Origin: JBKPRX01 sp046734795
GTDB lineage: Bacteria > Actinomycetota > Thermoleophilia > Gaiellales > Gaiellaceae
Assembly: GCA_046734795.1 (NCBI GenBank)
Contig: JBKPRX010000032.1
Coordinates: 1 to 7,223, forward strand
DNA: 7,223 nucleotides
Direction of reading: 5' to 3'
Numbering within the stretch: the stretch's first letter is position 1; each line of letters begins with the position of its first letter. The notes beneath the pieces are model-generated. The model saw only the letters and a program-made list of their open reading frames with translations. It did no database searches and was not told where the DNA came from. Position numbers and translations under genes: made by a program. Of this stretch, positions 1 to 7,223 are shown piece after piece.

Positions 1-633
1 GCGGCGAACGTCAAGTTCACGTACGACCCGAAGTCGAAAATGGCGCTCGGCCAGTACGCATGGGTGGGCACCTGGACGGTTCCCTCCACGTACCAGCTCG
101 GGACGGTCAACTTCAAGGTGCTCGTCCAGTCCAAGACGAAGCGGCGCGGCTCGTTCGTCCAGATGCCCGTCGCGACGTCGCAGCTGACGATCACGAACAC
201 GCCGCCGGCGACCGGTTCGGTAACCGCGCCCGCGTCGATCGCCACGCCGAGCGGCACGGACGACACGGTCATCTACGCCGACAGCGTCAACGGGACGCGC
301 CCGGCGGGCGCGGCACCACGGCCGATCGGCTGCACCCAGACCAACATCTTCAAGCGTGGCGAGCAGTTCGTCCTCCGCACCTGGGGCTTCGACCTCAAGG
401 CGAAGACGGTCTTCTCGCTCGAGAACGTCACCGAGGCGCACTTCACGGTCCCCGGCCAGCCGAACGTGACCCTGAACTGGGGCACGCACGGCGCGGCGAA
501 GGTGTTCTTCTGGACGAACTTCTGGAACATCCCGTCGGCGTTCCCGCTCGGCGACATCACCGTGAAGATCAGCTACACGCTGACCACCGGCACGGTCGCG
601 ACTCTCGACTACCCGATCACGATCATCCCCTAG
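1..633 (+). CDS. Secreted Ig-like repeat protein, 3' end (5' partial)
   Basis: The reading frame is open from the first base, so the gene starts upstream and only its last 210 residues are visible; an internal ATG at 40 is not the start. The protein is rich in Thr, Val and aromatic residues and reads as beta-sandwich domains without catalytic motifs. Two stretches resemble each other: residues 4-65 and 154-210 of the visible part share a W-x-[VI]-P-S-x(3)-L-G-x-[VI]-x-[FV]-K-[VI] core and a closing 'LTIT'/'ITII' strand. A Thr/Ala/Pro/Ser-rich linker (about 66-105) and a lone Cys (111) lie between them. I recall similar Ig-like domains in secreted actinobacterial proteins, but I cannot name the family. 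The gene ends 45 bp before the next secreted-protein gene on the same strand, with no hairpin between, so co-transcription is likely. A surface or adhesive role is inference. Coding is certain; function is weak. Confidence 0.85.
   Translation, partial: AANVKFTYDPKSKMALGQYAWVGTWTVPSTYQLGTVNFKVLVQSKTKRRGSFVQMPVATSQLTITNTPPATGSVTAPASIATPSGTDDTVIYADSVNGTRPAGAAPRPIGCTQTNIFKRGEQFVLRTWGFDLKAKTVFSLENVTEAHFTVPGQPNVTLNWGTHGAAKVFFWTNFWNIPSAFPLGDITVKISYTLTTGTVATLDYPITIIP
10..195 (+). repeat. Ig-like domain copy 1 (protein-level repeat)
   Basis: This is the first visible copy of a roughly 60-residue beta-rich module in the partial gene. It carries the WTVPS...LG.V.FKV core and ends with LTIT. It resembles 460-630 at protein level only; the DNA is clearly diverged. 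Confidence 0.5.
460..630 (+). repeat. Ig-like domain copy 2 (protein-level repeat)
   Basis: This is the second copy of the module, with WNIPS...LG.I.VKI in register with the first copy and ITII at the very C terminus. The stop codon falls directly after the last strand, so the domain looks complete and the gene end genuine. Confidence 0.5.
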
Positions 634-678
634 CTCGCTGCCCAAACACTCCCAGAGACCCGAAAGCGAGACGAAACC

Positions 679-2238
679 ATGAGCGCCAAGACCAGGATCA
701 TCTCCCTCCTCGGCGCGGTGCTGACAGGCGCATTCGTCCTGTCGGCACCCGCCCTCGCGACGCCGTCCGCGCTGACCCCGCCTGCGATTCCGGGCGTGGC
801 CGCGGCGCCCGGCCCGCTCGCCGCGCCGTTCACATCCGCGGCGACGATGGGCATCCTCGCGACGAAGCCCGACATCGGGCTCGCCGGCCAGACGTTCACT
901 CTTGCCGGCTCGGGCCTCGCCCCGAACAAGGACGTGAGCATCGTCTGGAACACCGCCAACGTCACGTGGGTCGTCGACGCCAGGCCCGACAGCGTCGACT
1001 ACCTCGGACGCAAGGCGGACAAGATCAACGTCGTTCTCGCGACGACGAAGACGGACGCACAGGGCGCGTTCTCGATCACGCTCAAGGCGCCGAAGGACTT
1101 CGGCGGCATCCACGACATCTACGCGGTCGTGGACGGCGTGCAGGTGGCGAAGGGCGGCTTCCTCATTGCCCGCACCGCGACGATGACCCCGAAGAAGGGC
1201 CCGATCGGGACGATGATCACGGTCACGTACTCGGGCCTCGGCTCCTCGCTCTACGAGGGCGGCGCGTCGATGCAGTACGACAACCACTACGTGGGCGCGA
1301 TCATGGCCAACTGGACGCGCGGCATCGCCACGGTGCACATCCGCGCCGCCGGTCCGGTCGGCCGCCACACGATCGAGGTCACCGACGCGATCAGCTTCGA
1401 CTACCTCAACCTCCCGCAGTCGCCGATCCCGTGGGCGACCGGGAAGCGCTTCACGTTCACGGTCACGAAGGACGCCGGACGCCCGGCGAACCGGCTGGAC
1501 TGGCCGGTCGCGGTCTCGCCCACGCTGGATGCGAAGACCACGATGTCGACCGTCAGCGGCAGCGCCAGGGGCACGGCGACCGCGAGGCTCTCGTCGACGT
1601 CCGGGGCCGTCATGTCGAAGGTGGACGTCTCCGCGAGCGGCCTCTCGCCGAGCACGCCGGTCAGCGTCGTCTGGTCGACCGTGGTCGGCAACCGCGTCAA
1701 CTGCAGCGGCACCTGCTGGAGTTTCGTCTCGGTGCCGCTCGCCACGGGCGCTGCAGGCGCCGACGGGACGCTCACGAGCAACGTACAGGTGCCGGACGGG
1801 CTCGGCGGCTGGCACGTGATCCAGCTGCTGCAGAACGGCTCCGTGAAGGCGCAGGTTCCCTACTACGTCAAGCGCAGCATCGTCGGCAACGGCGTCTCCA
1901 AGCTGCGGCTCAAGGCGGGTCAGCCGTTCACGGTGCATCTCAAGGGCCTCGGCTGGACGCAGCTCGACAACACGATCGCTGTCGACTACGACAACAGCTA
2001 CATCGGCTACGGGTGCGGCTTCAACTCGAACGGCGACGTCGTGATGCACCTCGTCGCGACGGGCGCCGTCGGAACGCACCTGATCGACATGTACCCGCTG
2101 CTCTACACGCAGCAGCCGTCGTACGCGAACACGCCCTACGGGATGATCCCGGTGCTGACGTACGCGCGTGACGTTCCGGGTCTCGCGCTCGGCTATCAGC
2201 TGCCGGCGATCCGCCTGGCAATCGAGGTCGTCAAGTAG
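679..2238 (+). CDS. Secreted protein with duplicated IPT/TIG-like domains (519 aa)
   Basis: The N terminus is a textbook Sec signal peptide: K4 and R6, a hydrophobic core at about residues 7-22 and a likely cleavage site after A-L-A at 25-27. An Ala/Pro-rich linker follows (28-55). The mature part holds four beta-sandwich-like modules arranged as two copies of a pair: 62-236 and 304-473. Each module has the G-x(2)-[GQ]-T-[FI]-T-[VL]-x(3)-G-L signature reminiscent of IPT/TIG domains. Residues 342-346 form a Cys-x3-Cys loop absent from copy 1, and a third Cys lies at 446. There is no catalytic motif, membrane helix beyond the signal, LPXTG or lipobox. The ATG at 679 is chosen because the signal peptide begins there; the upstream AG-rich stretch is only a weak ribosome site. 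The gene lies 45 bp after another secreted beta-domain gene, probably in one transcript. An extracellular structural or binding role is likely; the exact function is unknown. Confidence 0.9.
   Translation: MSAKTRIISLLGAVLTGAFVLSAPALATPSALTPPAIPGVAAAPGPLAAPFTSAATMGILATKPDIGLAGQTFTLAGSGLAPNKDVSIVWNTANVTWVVDARPDSVDYLGRKADKINVVLATTKTDAQGAFSITLKAPKDFGGIHDIYAVVDGVQVAKGGFLIARTATMTPKKGPIGTMITVTYSGLGSSLYEGGASMQYDNHYVGAIMANWTRGIATVHIRAAGPVGRHTIEVTDAISFDYLNLPQSPIPWATGKRFTFTVTKDAGRPANRLDWPVAVSPTLDAKTTMSTVSGSARGTATARLSSTSGAVMSKVDVSASGLSPSTPVSVVWSTVVGNRVNCSGTCWSFVSVPLATGAAGADGTLTSNVQVPDGLGGWHVIQLLQNGSVKAQVPYYVKRSIVGNGVSKLRLKAGQPFTVHLKGLGWTQLDNTIAVDYDNSYIGYGCGFNSNGDVVMHLVATGAVGTHLIDMYPLLYTQQPSYANTPYGMIPVLTYARDVPGLALGYQLPAIRLAIEVVK
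862..1386 (+). repeat. Two-domain IPT/TIG-like unit, copy A
   Basis: This encodes residues 62-236 of the 519-aa secreted protein. Landmarks are SGLAPN..VSIVW, DFGGIHDIYAVVDG, YDNHYVGAIM and GPVGRHTIEVTD. All recur in the same order in copy B at an offset of about 237-242 residues. Confidence 0.7.
1588..2097 (+). repeat. Two-domain IPT/TIG-like unit, copy B
   Basis: This encodes residues 304-473. Landmarks matching copy A are SGLSPS..VSVVW, GLGGWHVIQLLQNG, YDNSYIGYGC and GAVGTHLIDMYP. It differs from copy A by a Cys-containing insertion (C342, C346) and a Cys (446) directly after the YDN motif. Confidence 0.7.
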
Positions 2239-2252
2239 GCAGTCTCCGCCGC

Positions 2253-2272
2253 GGAGGGGCGACGGCCCCTCC
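2253..2272 (+). terminator. Perfect 8-bp GC hairpin after the secreted-protein gene
   Basis: GGAGGGGC (2253-2260) and GCCCCTCC (2265-2272) are perfect inverted repeats around a GACG loop. They begin 15 bp after the stop codon of the upstream gene. No T-run follows, so it is not a classical intrinsic terminator. It could act as a U-less terminator, an mRNA 3'-end stabiliser or one state of a switch with the overlapping hairpin at 2266-2285. Confidence 0.45.
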
Positions 2273-2285
2273 ACTGGTGGAGGGG
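2266..2285 (+). promoter_or_regulatory. Alternative hairpin overlapping the first, upstream of the MMPL gene
   Basis: CCCCTCCA (2266-2273) pairs perfectly with TGGAGGGG (2278-2285) around a four-base loop. The left arm is the same CCCCTCC used by the hairpin at 2253-2272, so only one of the two can form at a time. The right arm ends 17 bp before the transporter's ATG and contains a Shine-Dalgarno-like GGAGGGG. Attenuation or translational control is inference. Confidence 0.4.
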
Positions 2286-2292
2286 TGCCCAC

Positions 2293-2298
2293 GAGAGG
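2293..2298 (+). promoter_or_regulatory. Probable ribosome binding site of the MMPL gene
   Basis: GAGAGG lies 4 bases before the ATG at 2303 and 7 bases before an in-frame GTG at 2306. It supports a start here rather than at the in-frame ATG at 2168, which would overlap the upstream gene by 71 bp. The choice between 2303 and 2306 changes only one residue. Confidence 0.5.
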
Positions 2299-2302
2299 CG
2301 AA

Positions 2303-4837
2303 ATGGTGCTCTTCGACTTCTCACCGGGGCGCAGAGCGGGTCGCGGGCCTGGGGGTGTCGCGACCCGCTCACCTCTTTCCGGGCTCGAGCGGTGGACGCG
2401 CTTCGTCCTGCGTTTCCGCGTGGCGGTGCTCGCGCTGTGGCTCTCGATCTTCGCGCTGGGAATCGCTCTCGCGTTCCGCCTGCCGGCGCAGCTCGTGAAC
2501 TCCTTCGCCGTCCCGGGAACGCCGTCGGCCCGGGCGGAGTCGGCGCTCGCGGCCGGCTTCGGCGAGCGGCCCGAGGGAACGTTCACCGTCGTCTTCCGTG
2601 TCCATCGCTCGACCGACGCGACCGTGCAGCGACGACTGCGTGCGCGTCTCGTGCGCGCTGCGCACGTCCTGCCCGGCGGCCGGCTCGCGACGTTCCGCGC
2701 GGGCGGCGGCGTGATCTACGGCGACATCGAGACGAGCCTCCGCCTCCAGCAGGCGAAGACCTACACCTCGACGTTGCGGCGCGCGATCGGCTCCGAGGCG
2801 CTCGTCACCGGTCAGCCCGCGATCCAGCACGACCTCGACCCGCAGCTCGCGTCCGACCTCCGCCGCGCCGAGACCTTTGCGTTGCCGCTCGCGCTGCTCG
2901 TCCTCGCATTCGTCCTCGGCCTGTCGCTCGCGCTCGCGGTCCCGTTCGTCTTTGCCGGATGCACCATCGCGGGCACGCTCGCGTTGCTCTACGTGACGGC
3001 GCAATTCGTCGCGGTCAGCTCGTACGCGACGAACCTCGTCGAGCTGATCGGTCTCGGCCTCGCGATCGACTACTCGCTGCTGATCGTCTGCCGCTTTCGG
3101 GAGGAACTGGCGGAGGGCGACGCCACCGACGACGCGGTCGTGCGCACGATCAGAGGCGCAGGACGCGCCGTCGTCTTCTCCGGACTCGCAGTCGCCATCG
3201 GGTTGGCGCTCCTCTTCGCTGTACCGGTGCCGTTCATCCGCACGCTCGGCCTCGCGGGACTGCTGATCCCGCTCGTATCGATCGCCGCCGCGCTGACGCT
3301 GCAGCCCGCGCTGCTCTCGCTCTGCGGCAGGCGCGCGCTCGGCCGCGAGCGCGTGCGGAAGCACGAGCCGTGGGCCGCGCTCGCGCGCGCGATCATGCGG
3401 CGTCCGCTCGGGGTGCTGCTTCCCACGGCCGCGCTCCTCGTCGCCGCAGCCGCGCCGGTCTTCGCCCTGCACCTGACGCCCGGCTCGCTGACGAGCCTGC
3501 CGCAGACGACCGAAGCGACACGCGGCTTCGTCGCCCTCAGCGACGCGTTCGGTCCCGGCGCGCTCACCCCGACGGAGGTCGTCGTCGACGCGGGACGCAC
3601 GGGCGCCGCGCGCGCGACGCACGTGCACGCGAAGCTCGACGCGATCTCGAACCGCCTGCTGCGCGACCCGGAGGTCTCGCTCGTCGCGATCGGCCGCAAG
3701 GCGCCGTACGTCTCGCGCGACGGGCGCTACGCGCGCATGTTCGTCGTCGGCCGCCACGACTACGGCGACCCGGCGTCGCGCAGGCTCGTCTCCCGGCTAC
3801 GCGGTCTGACCGTTCCCGGCACGGAGGTGCTCGTGGCCGGCGCCGGGCCGAAAGGAACGGACTTCCTCTCGCGCAGCTACGCGCCGTTCCCGTGGCTCGT
3901 CGCGGCCGCGCTGCTCCTCACCTACCTCGTGCTGGCGCGCGCCTTCCGCTCGCTGCTGCTGCCGCTGAAGGCGGTCGTCCTGAACCTGCTCTCCGTCGCC
4001 GCCGCGTACGGTCTGCTGGTCGTCGTCTTCAGGTACGGCGTGGGCGCCGGCCTGCTCGGCGTCGAACGCTCGGCCCAGATCGAAGGCTGGATCCCGATCT
4101 TCCTCTTCGCGGCACTCTTCGGGCTGTCGATGGACTACGAGGTGTTCCTCGTGTCGCGGATGCGCGAGGAGTGGGACGCGAAGCACGACAACGTCGGCGC
4201 CGTAGCGTTCGGGCTCGAGCGAACCGGGCGTCTCATCACCGCGGCCGCACTCGTGATGGCGGTGTCGTTCGGCGGCTTCGTCATCGGAAGCGTGCCCGGC
4301 CTGCAGCAGTTCGGGCTCGGCCTCGCCCTCGCCGTGCTCATCGACGCGACGCTCGTGCGCGCTCTCCTCGTACCGTCATTGATGGCACTCCTCGGGCGCT
4401 GGAACTGGTGGCTGCCCTCCATGAGGCGTCGCTATCTCGTTCCGGCCGTCGCCGCACTGGCCTTGCTCGCCGCGCCGAGCGGCATCGCGGCGCCCGCGAA
4501 GACGGTGCGCCTCTCGATCGCGCACGTCGTGTCGAACTGCCACGTGTGGCGGACACCGGCGAAGCTCCTCGGACCGACGCTGAAGCTCACCGTCGCACGC
4601 GGAGACCGCGTCGTCATCAGGCCCGACTGTCCGATGGACTTCGATCTCGCGCAAACGAAGGGGCCGCGCCTCGCGCTCGGGGATCCTCGCGTGTACACCG
4701 GCACGTCGCGCACGCTCACCTTCCGCAAGGCCGGCGTCTACCGCCTCACGGCAAGCAACGTGCAGACGCCCGAGGAGCGCGGCCTCACCGTGCTGGGTGG
4801 CACGAACACGCTAACCCTGACAGTCGTCGTTCGCTAG
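2303..4837 (+). CDS. MMPL/RND-family transporter fused to a C-terminal cupredoxin-like domain
   Basis: This is an inner-membrane pump of the MMPL branch of the RND superfamily, which typically moves lipids or hydrophobic compounds outward using proton motive force. With the ATG at 2303 it is 844 aa. A basic N terminus is followed by helix 1 (about 38-58), a periplasmic-side loop (about 60-190), helices 2-6 (192-340), helix 7 (369-390), a second outer loop (391-528) and helices 8-12 (530-697). Both Asp-Tyr pairs expected for proton coupling are present: D256-Y257 in helix 4 and D611-Y612 in helix 10. The MMPL core ends near GRWNWWLPS (698-706), about where family members usually stop. In frame then come M707-R-R-R, a hydrophobic stretch (711-728), an A-P-A cleavage-like site (730-732) and a cupredoxin-like domain (733-844). 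The substrate is unknown; the two secreted neighbours upstream suggest an envelope role. The start remains somewhat uncertain. Confidence 0.88.
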   Translation: MVLFDFSPGRRAGRGPGGVATRSPLSGLERWTRFVLRFRVAVLALWLSIFALGIALAFRLPAQLVNSFAVPGTPSARAESALAAGFGERPEGTFTVVFRVHRSTDATVQRRLRARLVRAAHVLPGGRLATFRAGGGVIYGDIETSLRLQQAKTYTSTLRRAIGSEALVTGQPAIQHDLDPQLASDLRRAETFALPLALLVLAFVLGLSLALAVPFVFAGCTIAGTLALLYVTAQFVAVSSYATNLVELIGLGLAIDYSLLIVCRFREELAEGDATDDAVVRTIRGAGRAVVFSGLAVAIGLALLFAVPVPFIRTLGLAGLLIPLVSIAAALTLQPALLSLCGRRALGRERVRKHEPWAALARAIMRRPLGVLLPTAALLVAAAAPVFALHLTPGSLTSLPQTTEATRGFVALSDAFGPGALTPTEVVVDAGRTGAARATHVHAKLDAISNRLLRDPEVSLVAIGRKAPYVSRDGRYARMFVVGRHDYGDPASRRLVSRLRGLTVPGTEVLVAGAGPKGTDFLSRSYAPFPWLVAAALLLTYLVLARAFRSLLLPLKAVVLNLLSVAAAYGLLVVVFRYGVGAGLLGVERSAQIEGWIPIFLFAALFGLSMDYEVFLVSRMREEWDAKHDNVGAVAFGLERTGRLITAAALVMAVSFGGFVIGSVPGLQQFGLGLALAVLIDATLVRALLVPSLMALLGRWNWWLPSMRRRYLVPAVAALALLAAPSGIAAPAKTVRLSIAHVVSNCHVWRTPAKLLGPTLKLTVARGDRVVIRPDCPMDFDLAQTKGPRLALGDPRVYTGTSRTLTFRKAGVYRLTASNVQTPEERGLTVLGGTNTLTLTVVVR
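4421..4837 (+). other. Embedded signal-peptide plus cupredoxin-like domain; possible internal start
   Basis: This stretch of the transporter gene looks by itself like a 138-aa secreted protein. It has ATG, three Arg, a 17-residue Ala/Leu core and an A-P-A site, then a beta-rich domain with S-N-C-H-V-W (744-749 of the full protein), D-C-P-M (775-778) and G-V-Y-R-L (811-815). The layout resembles small actinobacterial cupredoxin-like proteins. C746, H747, C776 and M778 are possible metal ligands, but the usual late Cys-x-x-x-His-x(4)-Met loop is not evident, so copper binding is unproven. GGTGG at 4407-4411 lies 9 bases before the ATG and could allow internal initiation. If only the long protein is made, the Arg-rich start and hydrophobic stretch would act as a thirteenth helix placing the domain outside the cell. 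Confidence 0.55.
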
Positions 4838-4938
4838 ACCGCGGACCGCTCGCGCGTATCTCCATCAGTGCGCTCTCCCGCAACGGTGCCTCGCGGCGTT
4901 CGCGTTTAGGCGGCCGCGCGGCGGAGACGGAGCAAACA

Positions 4939-6110
<1,172 letters not shown>

Positions 6111-6120
<10 letters not shown>

Positions 6121-7139
6121 AGCTTCGCGACCGCGGCGAACAGCGTCGGGTCCTCGAGCGCGTCGGTCGAATCGCTGATCTGGTCGATGCCGCCGATGAG
6201 CGGCAGCGAGCGAAGCCACGGATTGCGGACGCGCTCGAGGCACGCCTCGACAAAACGGCTAGAGCCGAGGACGCGAAACGGGCGCGAGTGGAAGAGACGC
6301 ACCGACGGGTCGACCGCGTCAGTCACGCCGAGCGCGTTGTGCTGTCGCGCGAGCTCCTCGACCGCGACGACGAGCGCCGCCTCCCGCGCCTCGTAATCGC
6401 GCGCGGCGAGCACGTCGAGCAGGGGCGGCCGAAGCGTCGCCGCCGCGCCGAGCCGCGCGAATCCGGAGCCGAGCCACTTGCTGTACGGCGCATAGCGACG
6501 CTCGAGCAGGAACGCGAGGCGCATGACCTCGCGCACCAGCCGTGCCGCAACGACGCGGGAGCCGAGCTCGTCGCCGACCTCCGCGGCGCGGCCGACGAAG
6601 GGCTCCTCCTGGTCGAGACGGCGCCACTGGCACGCGAGCAGCCAGAGCCAGACGTCATCGGGGTACCACGCGAGCGCGGCACGCACCGCCTCGAGTTCGC
6701 CGTCGTCGTGGAAGACGGCGCCCGAGGTCACCTCGAGCAACCGCTGCTGCGGCGCGCAGAGCCATTGCGGCGTGTCTATGCCCCTGCGCGGATCGAACCC
6801 GATCCGTTGTGCGAGCCAGGCGCCGAGCTCCGCCACCTCGACGTGGTGCGTCACAGGAACCTCGTCCCAGCCGAAGCGCGTCGGCCAGCCGTGGAGCTCC
6901 TCTGGGAGGGCTTTCTCGATCGCGTCGCGCACCGGCAGCACCTCGCCGGCTTCGACGAACACCTTCAGCCGCGGCCCCCAGCCGTGGTCGGTCGAGCGCT
7001 CGGTGTCGAAGCCGAGCACCTCCGAGCCTGAGCCGATCAGCGCCGCCGAATGGCGTCGGCCTTCGAGCAGCGGCGAGACCATCTCTTCGTAGTACGCCCG
7101 CGCAAGCTCGATGCCCGGGACGAAGCGCGGCGTCGTCAG
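6111..7139 (-). CDS. DUF4037 domain protein (nucleotidyltransferase-like), probable CTG start
   Basis: The protein is 342 aa if it begins at CTG 7139. The N-terminal motif F-V-P-G-I-E-L-A (6-13) with Y-Y-E-E (16-19), followed by IGSGSEVLGFDTERSTDHGW (35-54), is the hallmark of DUF4037 proteins. These have a predicted nucleotidyltransferase fold and no established function. The first ATG in frame (7082) would delete the FVPGIEL part, and no ATG, GTG or TTG occurs further upstream in the visible frame. CTG at 7139 overlaps the preceding stop as CTGA and has GAGGAG eight bases before it, implying translational coupling. The acidic pair expected after GS reads D51-H-G53; the second Asp I remember from relatives (DHD) is Gly here, which may weaken catalysis. 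The middle and C-terminal parts (about 120-342) are helical and Trp/Arg-rich. The gene ends inside the convergent dehydrogenase gene with a 10-bp overlap. Family assignment is firm, role unknown. Confidence 0.85.
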
Positions 7140-7223
7140 GCGGCGCGCTCCTCGAAACGGCGCACGACAAGCTCGCCCGCGCTGAGGACGTGATCGACCA
7201 TCCGGCGCCGGGCCTCCTCGGCG
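7136..7223 (-). CDS. C-terminal end of an unidentified gene (5' partial)
   Basis: Reading the minus strand from 7222 gives 28 codons ending in TGA at 7138-7136. The visible peptide is charged and helical (M8-V-D-H-V, E-L-V-V-R-R-F-E-E-R near the end). Its stop overlaps the CTG start of the DUF4037 gene by four bases, the spacing typical of a co-translated operon pair. The stretch is too short to assign a family. It is supported by the overlap geometry and by the Shine-Dalgarno-like sequence it contains, not by homology. Confidence 0.55.
   Translation of the reverse strand, partial: AEEARRRMVDHVLSAGELVVRRFEERAA
7148..7153 (-). promoter_or_regulatory. Ribosome binding site deciding the DUF4037 start
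   Basis: GAGGAG on the minus strand lies eight bases before CTG 7139 and within the end of the preceding gene. No comparable site precedes the ATG at 7082, where the upstream sequence has only a GAAGAG immediately before the codon. This favours the CTG. Confidence 0.55.

Noticed and set aside
631..678. Single in-frame TAG between the two secreted-protein genes (same frame, no other stop in the gap), suggesting one gene split by a nonsense mutation or readthrough
   Set aside because: The first protein ends on a complete domain and the second begins with a classic signal peptide. An open 45-bp gap is expected by chance at this GC content.
60..2171. 703-codon open frame (+) spanning both secreted-protein genes
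   Set aside because: The translation is Arg/His/Asp-rich low-complexity typical of shifted high-GC codons. The overlapping frame has a signal peptide, domain repeats and natural composition.
2168..2302. Upstream in-frame ATG at 2168 as the MMPL start
   Set aside because: It would overlap the upstream gene by 71 bp, add an Arg/Ser-rich tail unlike the family and read through the hairpin region; 2303 has a ribosome site.
2369..3757. 462-codon minus-strand open frame inside the MMPL gene
   Set aside because: The composition is extreme Arg/Glu/Asp and it is antisense to clear transmembrane helices and the D256-Y257 motif; it is a GC shadow.
4910..4921. Palindromes GCGGCCGC and CCGCGCGG before the dehydrogenase gene, as a possible operator
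   Set aside because: They are short GC-only palindromes in GC-rich DNA with no spaced half-sites or promoter nearby; chance is sufficient.
2392..4938. The dehydrogenase frame stays open for more than 2.5 kb upstream, suggesting a giant fusion
   Set aside because: The upstream part reads as Arg/Ala-rich nonsense lying over the MMPL gene, and ATG 4939 has its own ribosome site and the normal family N terminus.

Overview
The window is GC-rich, densely coding DNA. Codon third positions are mostly G or C, and almost every frame stays open by chance. The gene content (Ig/IPT-like secreted proteins, an MMPL transporter, an FDH-like zinc dehydrogenase and a DUF4037 protein) suggests a high-GC Actinomycetota, perhaps a Thermoleophilia/Gaiellales-type soil lineage. 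That placement is inferred from style and family memory. No rRNA, tRNA or other marker gene is present to settle it.

Layout. Bases 1-633 (+) hold the 3' end of a secreted protein built of Ig-like beta domains. Bases 679-2238 (+) encode a 519-aa protein with a clear signal peptide and a duplicated two-domain IPT/TIG-like unit. A 64-bp gap follows, carrying alternating GGAGGGG / CCCCTCC arms that can form two mutually exclusive hairpins. Bases 2303-4837 (+) encode an MMPL/RND-type transporter. Its 12-helix core is followed in frame by what looks like a complete small secreted cupredoxin-like protein, including its own signal peptide. Bases 4939-6120 (+) encode a zinc-dependent, NAD-binding dehydrogenase of the formaldehyde-dehydrogenase-like MDR group. 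Its end overlaps by 10 bp the end of a convergent DUF4037 gene (6111-7139, -). That gene appears to start at a CTG codon overlapping the stop of a further minus-strand gene, of which only the last 28 codons are visible (7136-7223, -).

How they may work together. The first three plus-strand genes all point to the cell envelope: two secreted beta-sandwich proteins, an inner-membrane MMPL pump and a membrane-anchored or released cupredoxin-like domain. They could form one export or surface-structure unit, but this is inference from adjacency. The dehydrogenase and the DUF4037 pair look like unrelated housekeeping or metabolic genes.

I saw no CRISPR array, insertion sequence, integrase, phage gene or structural RNA. 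The most interesting points are the MMPL-cupredoxin fusion with an embedded signal peptide, the switch-like hairpin arms at 2244-2285, the likely CTG start of the DUF4037 gene and the internal duplication in the 519-aa secreted protein.
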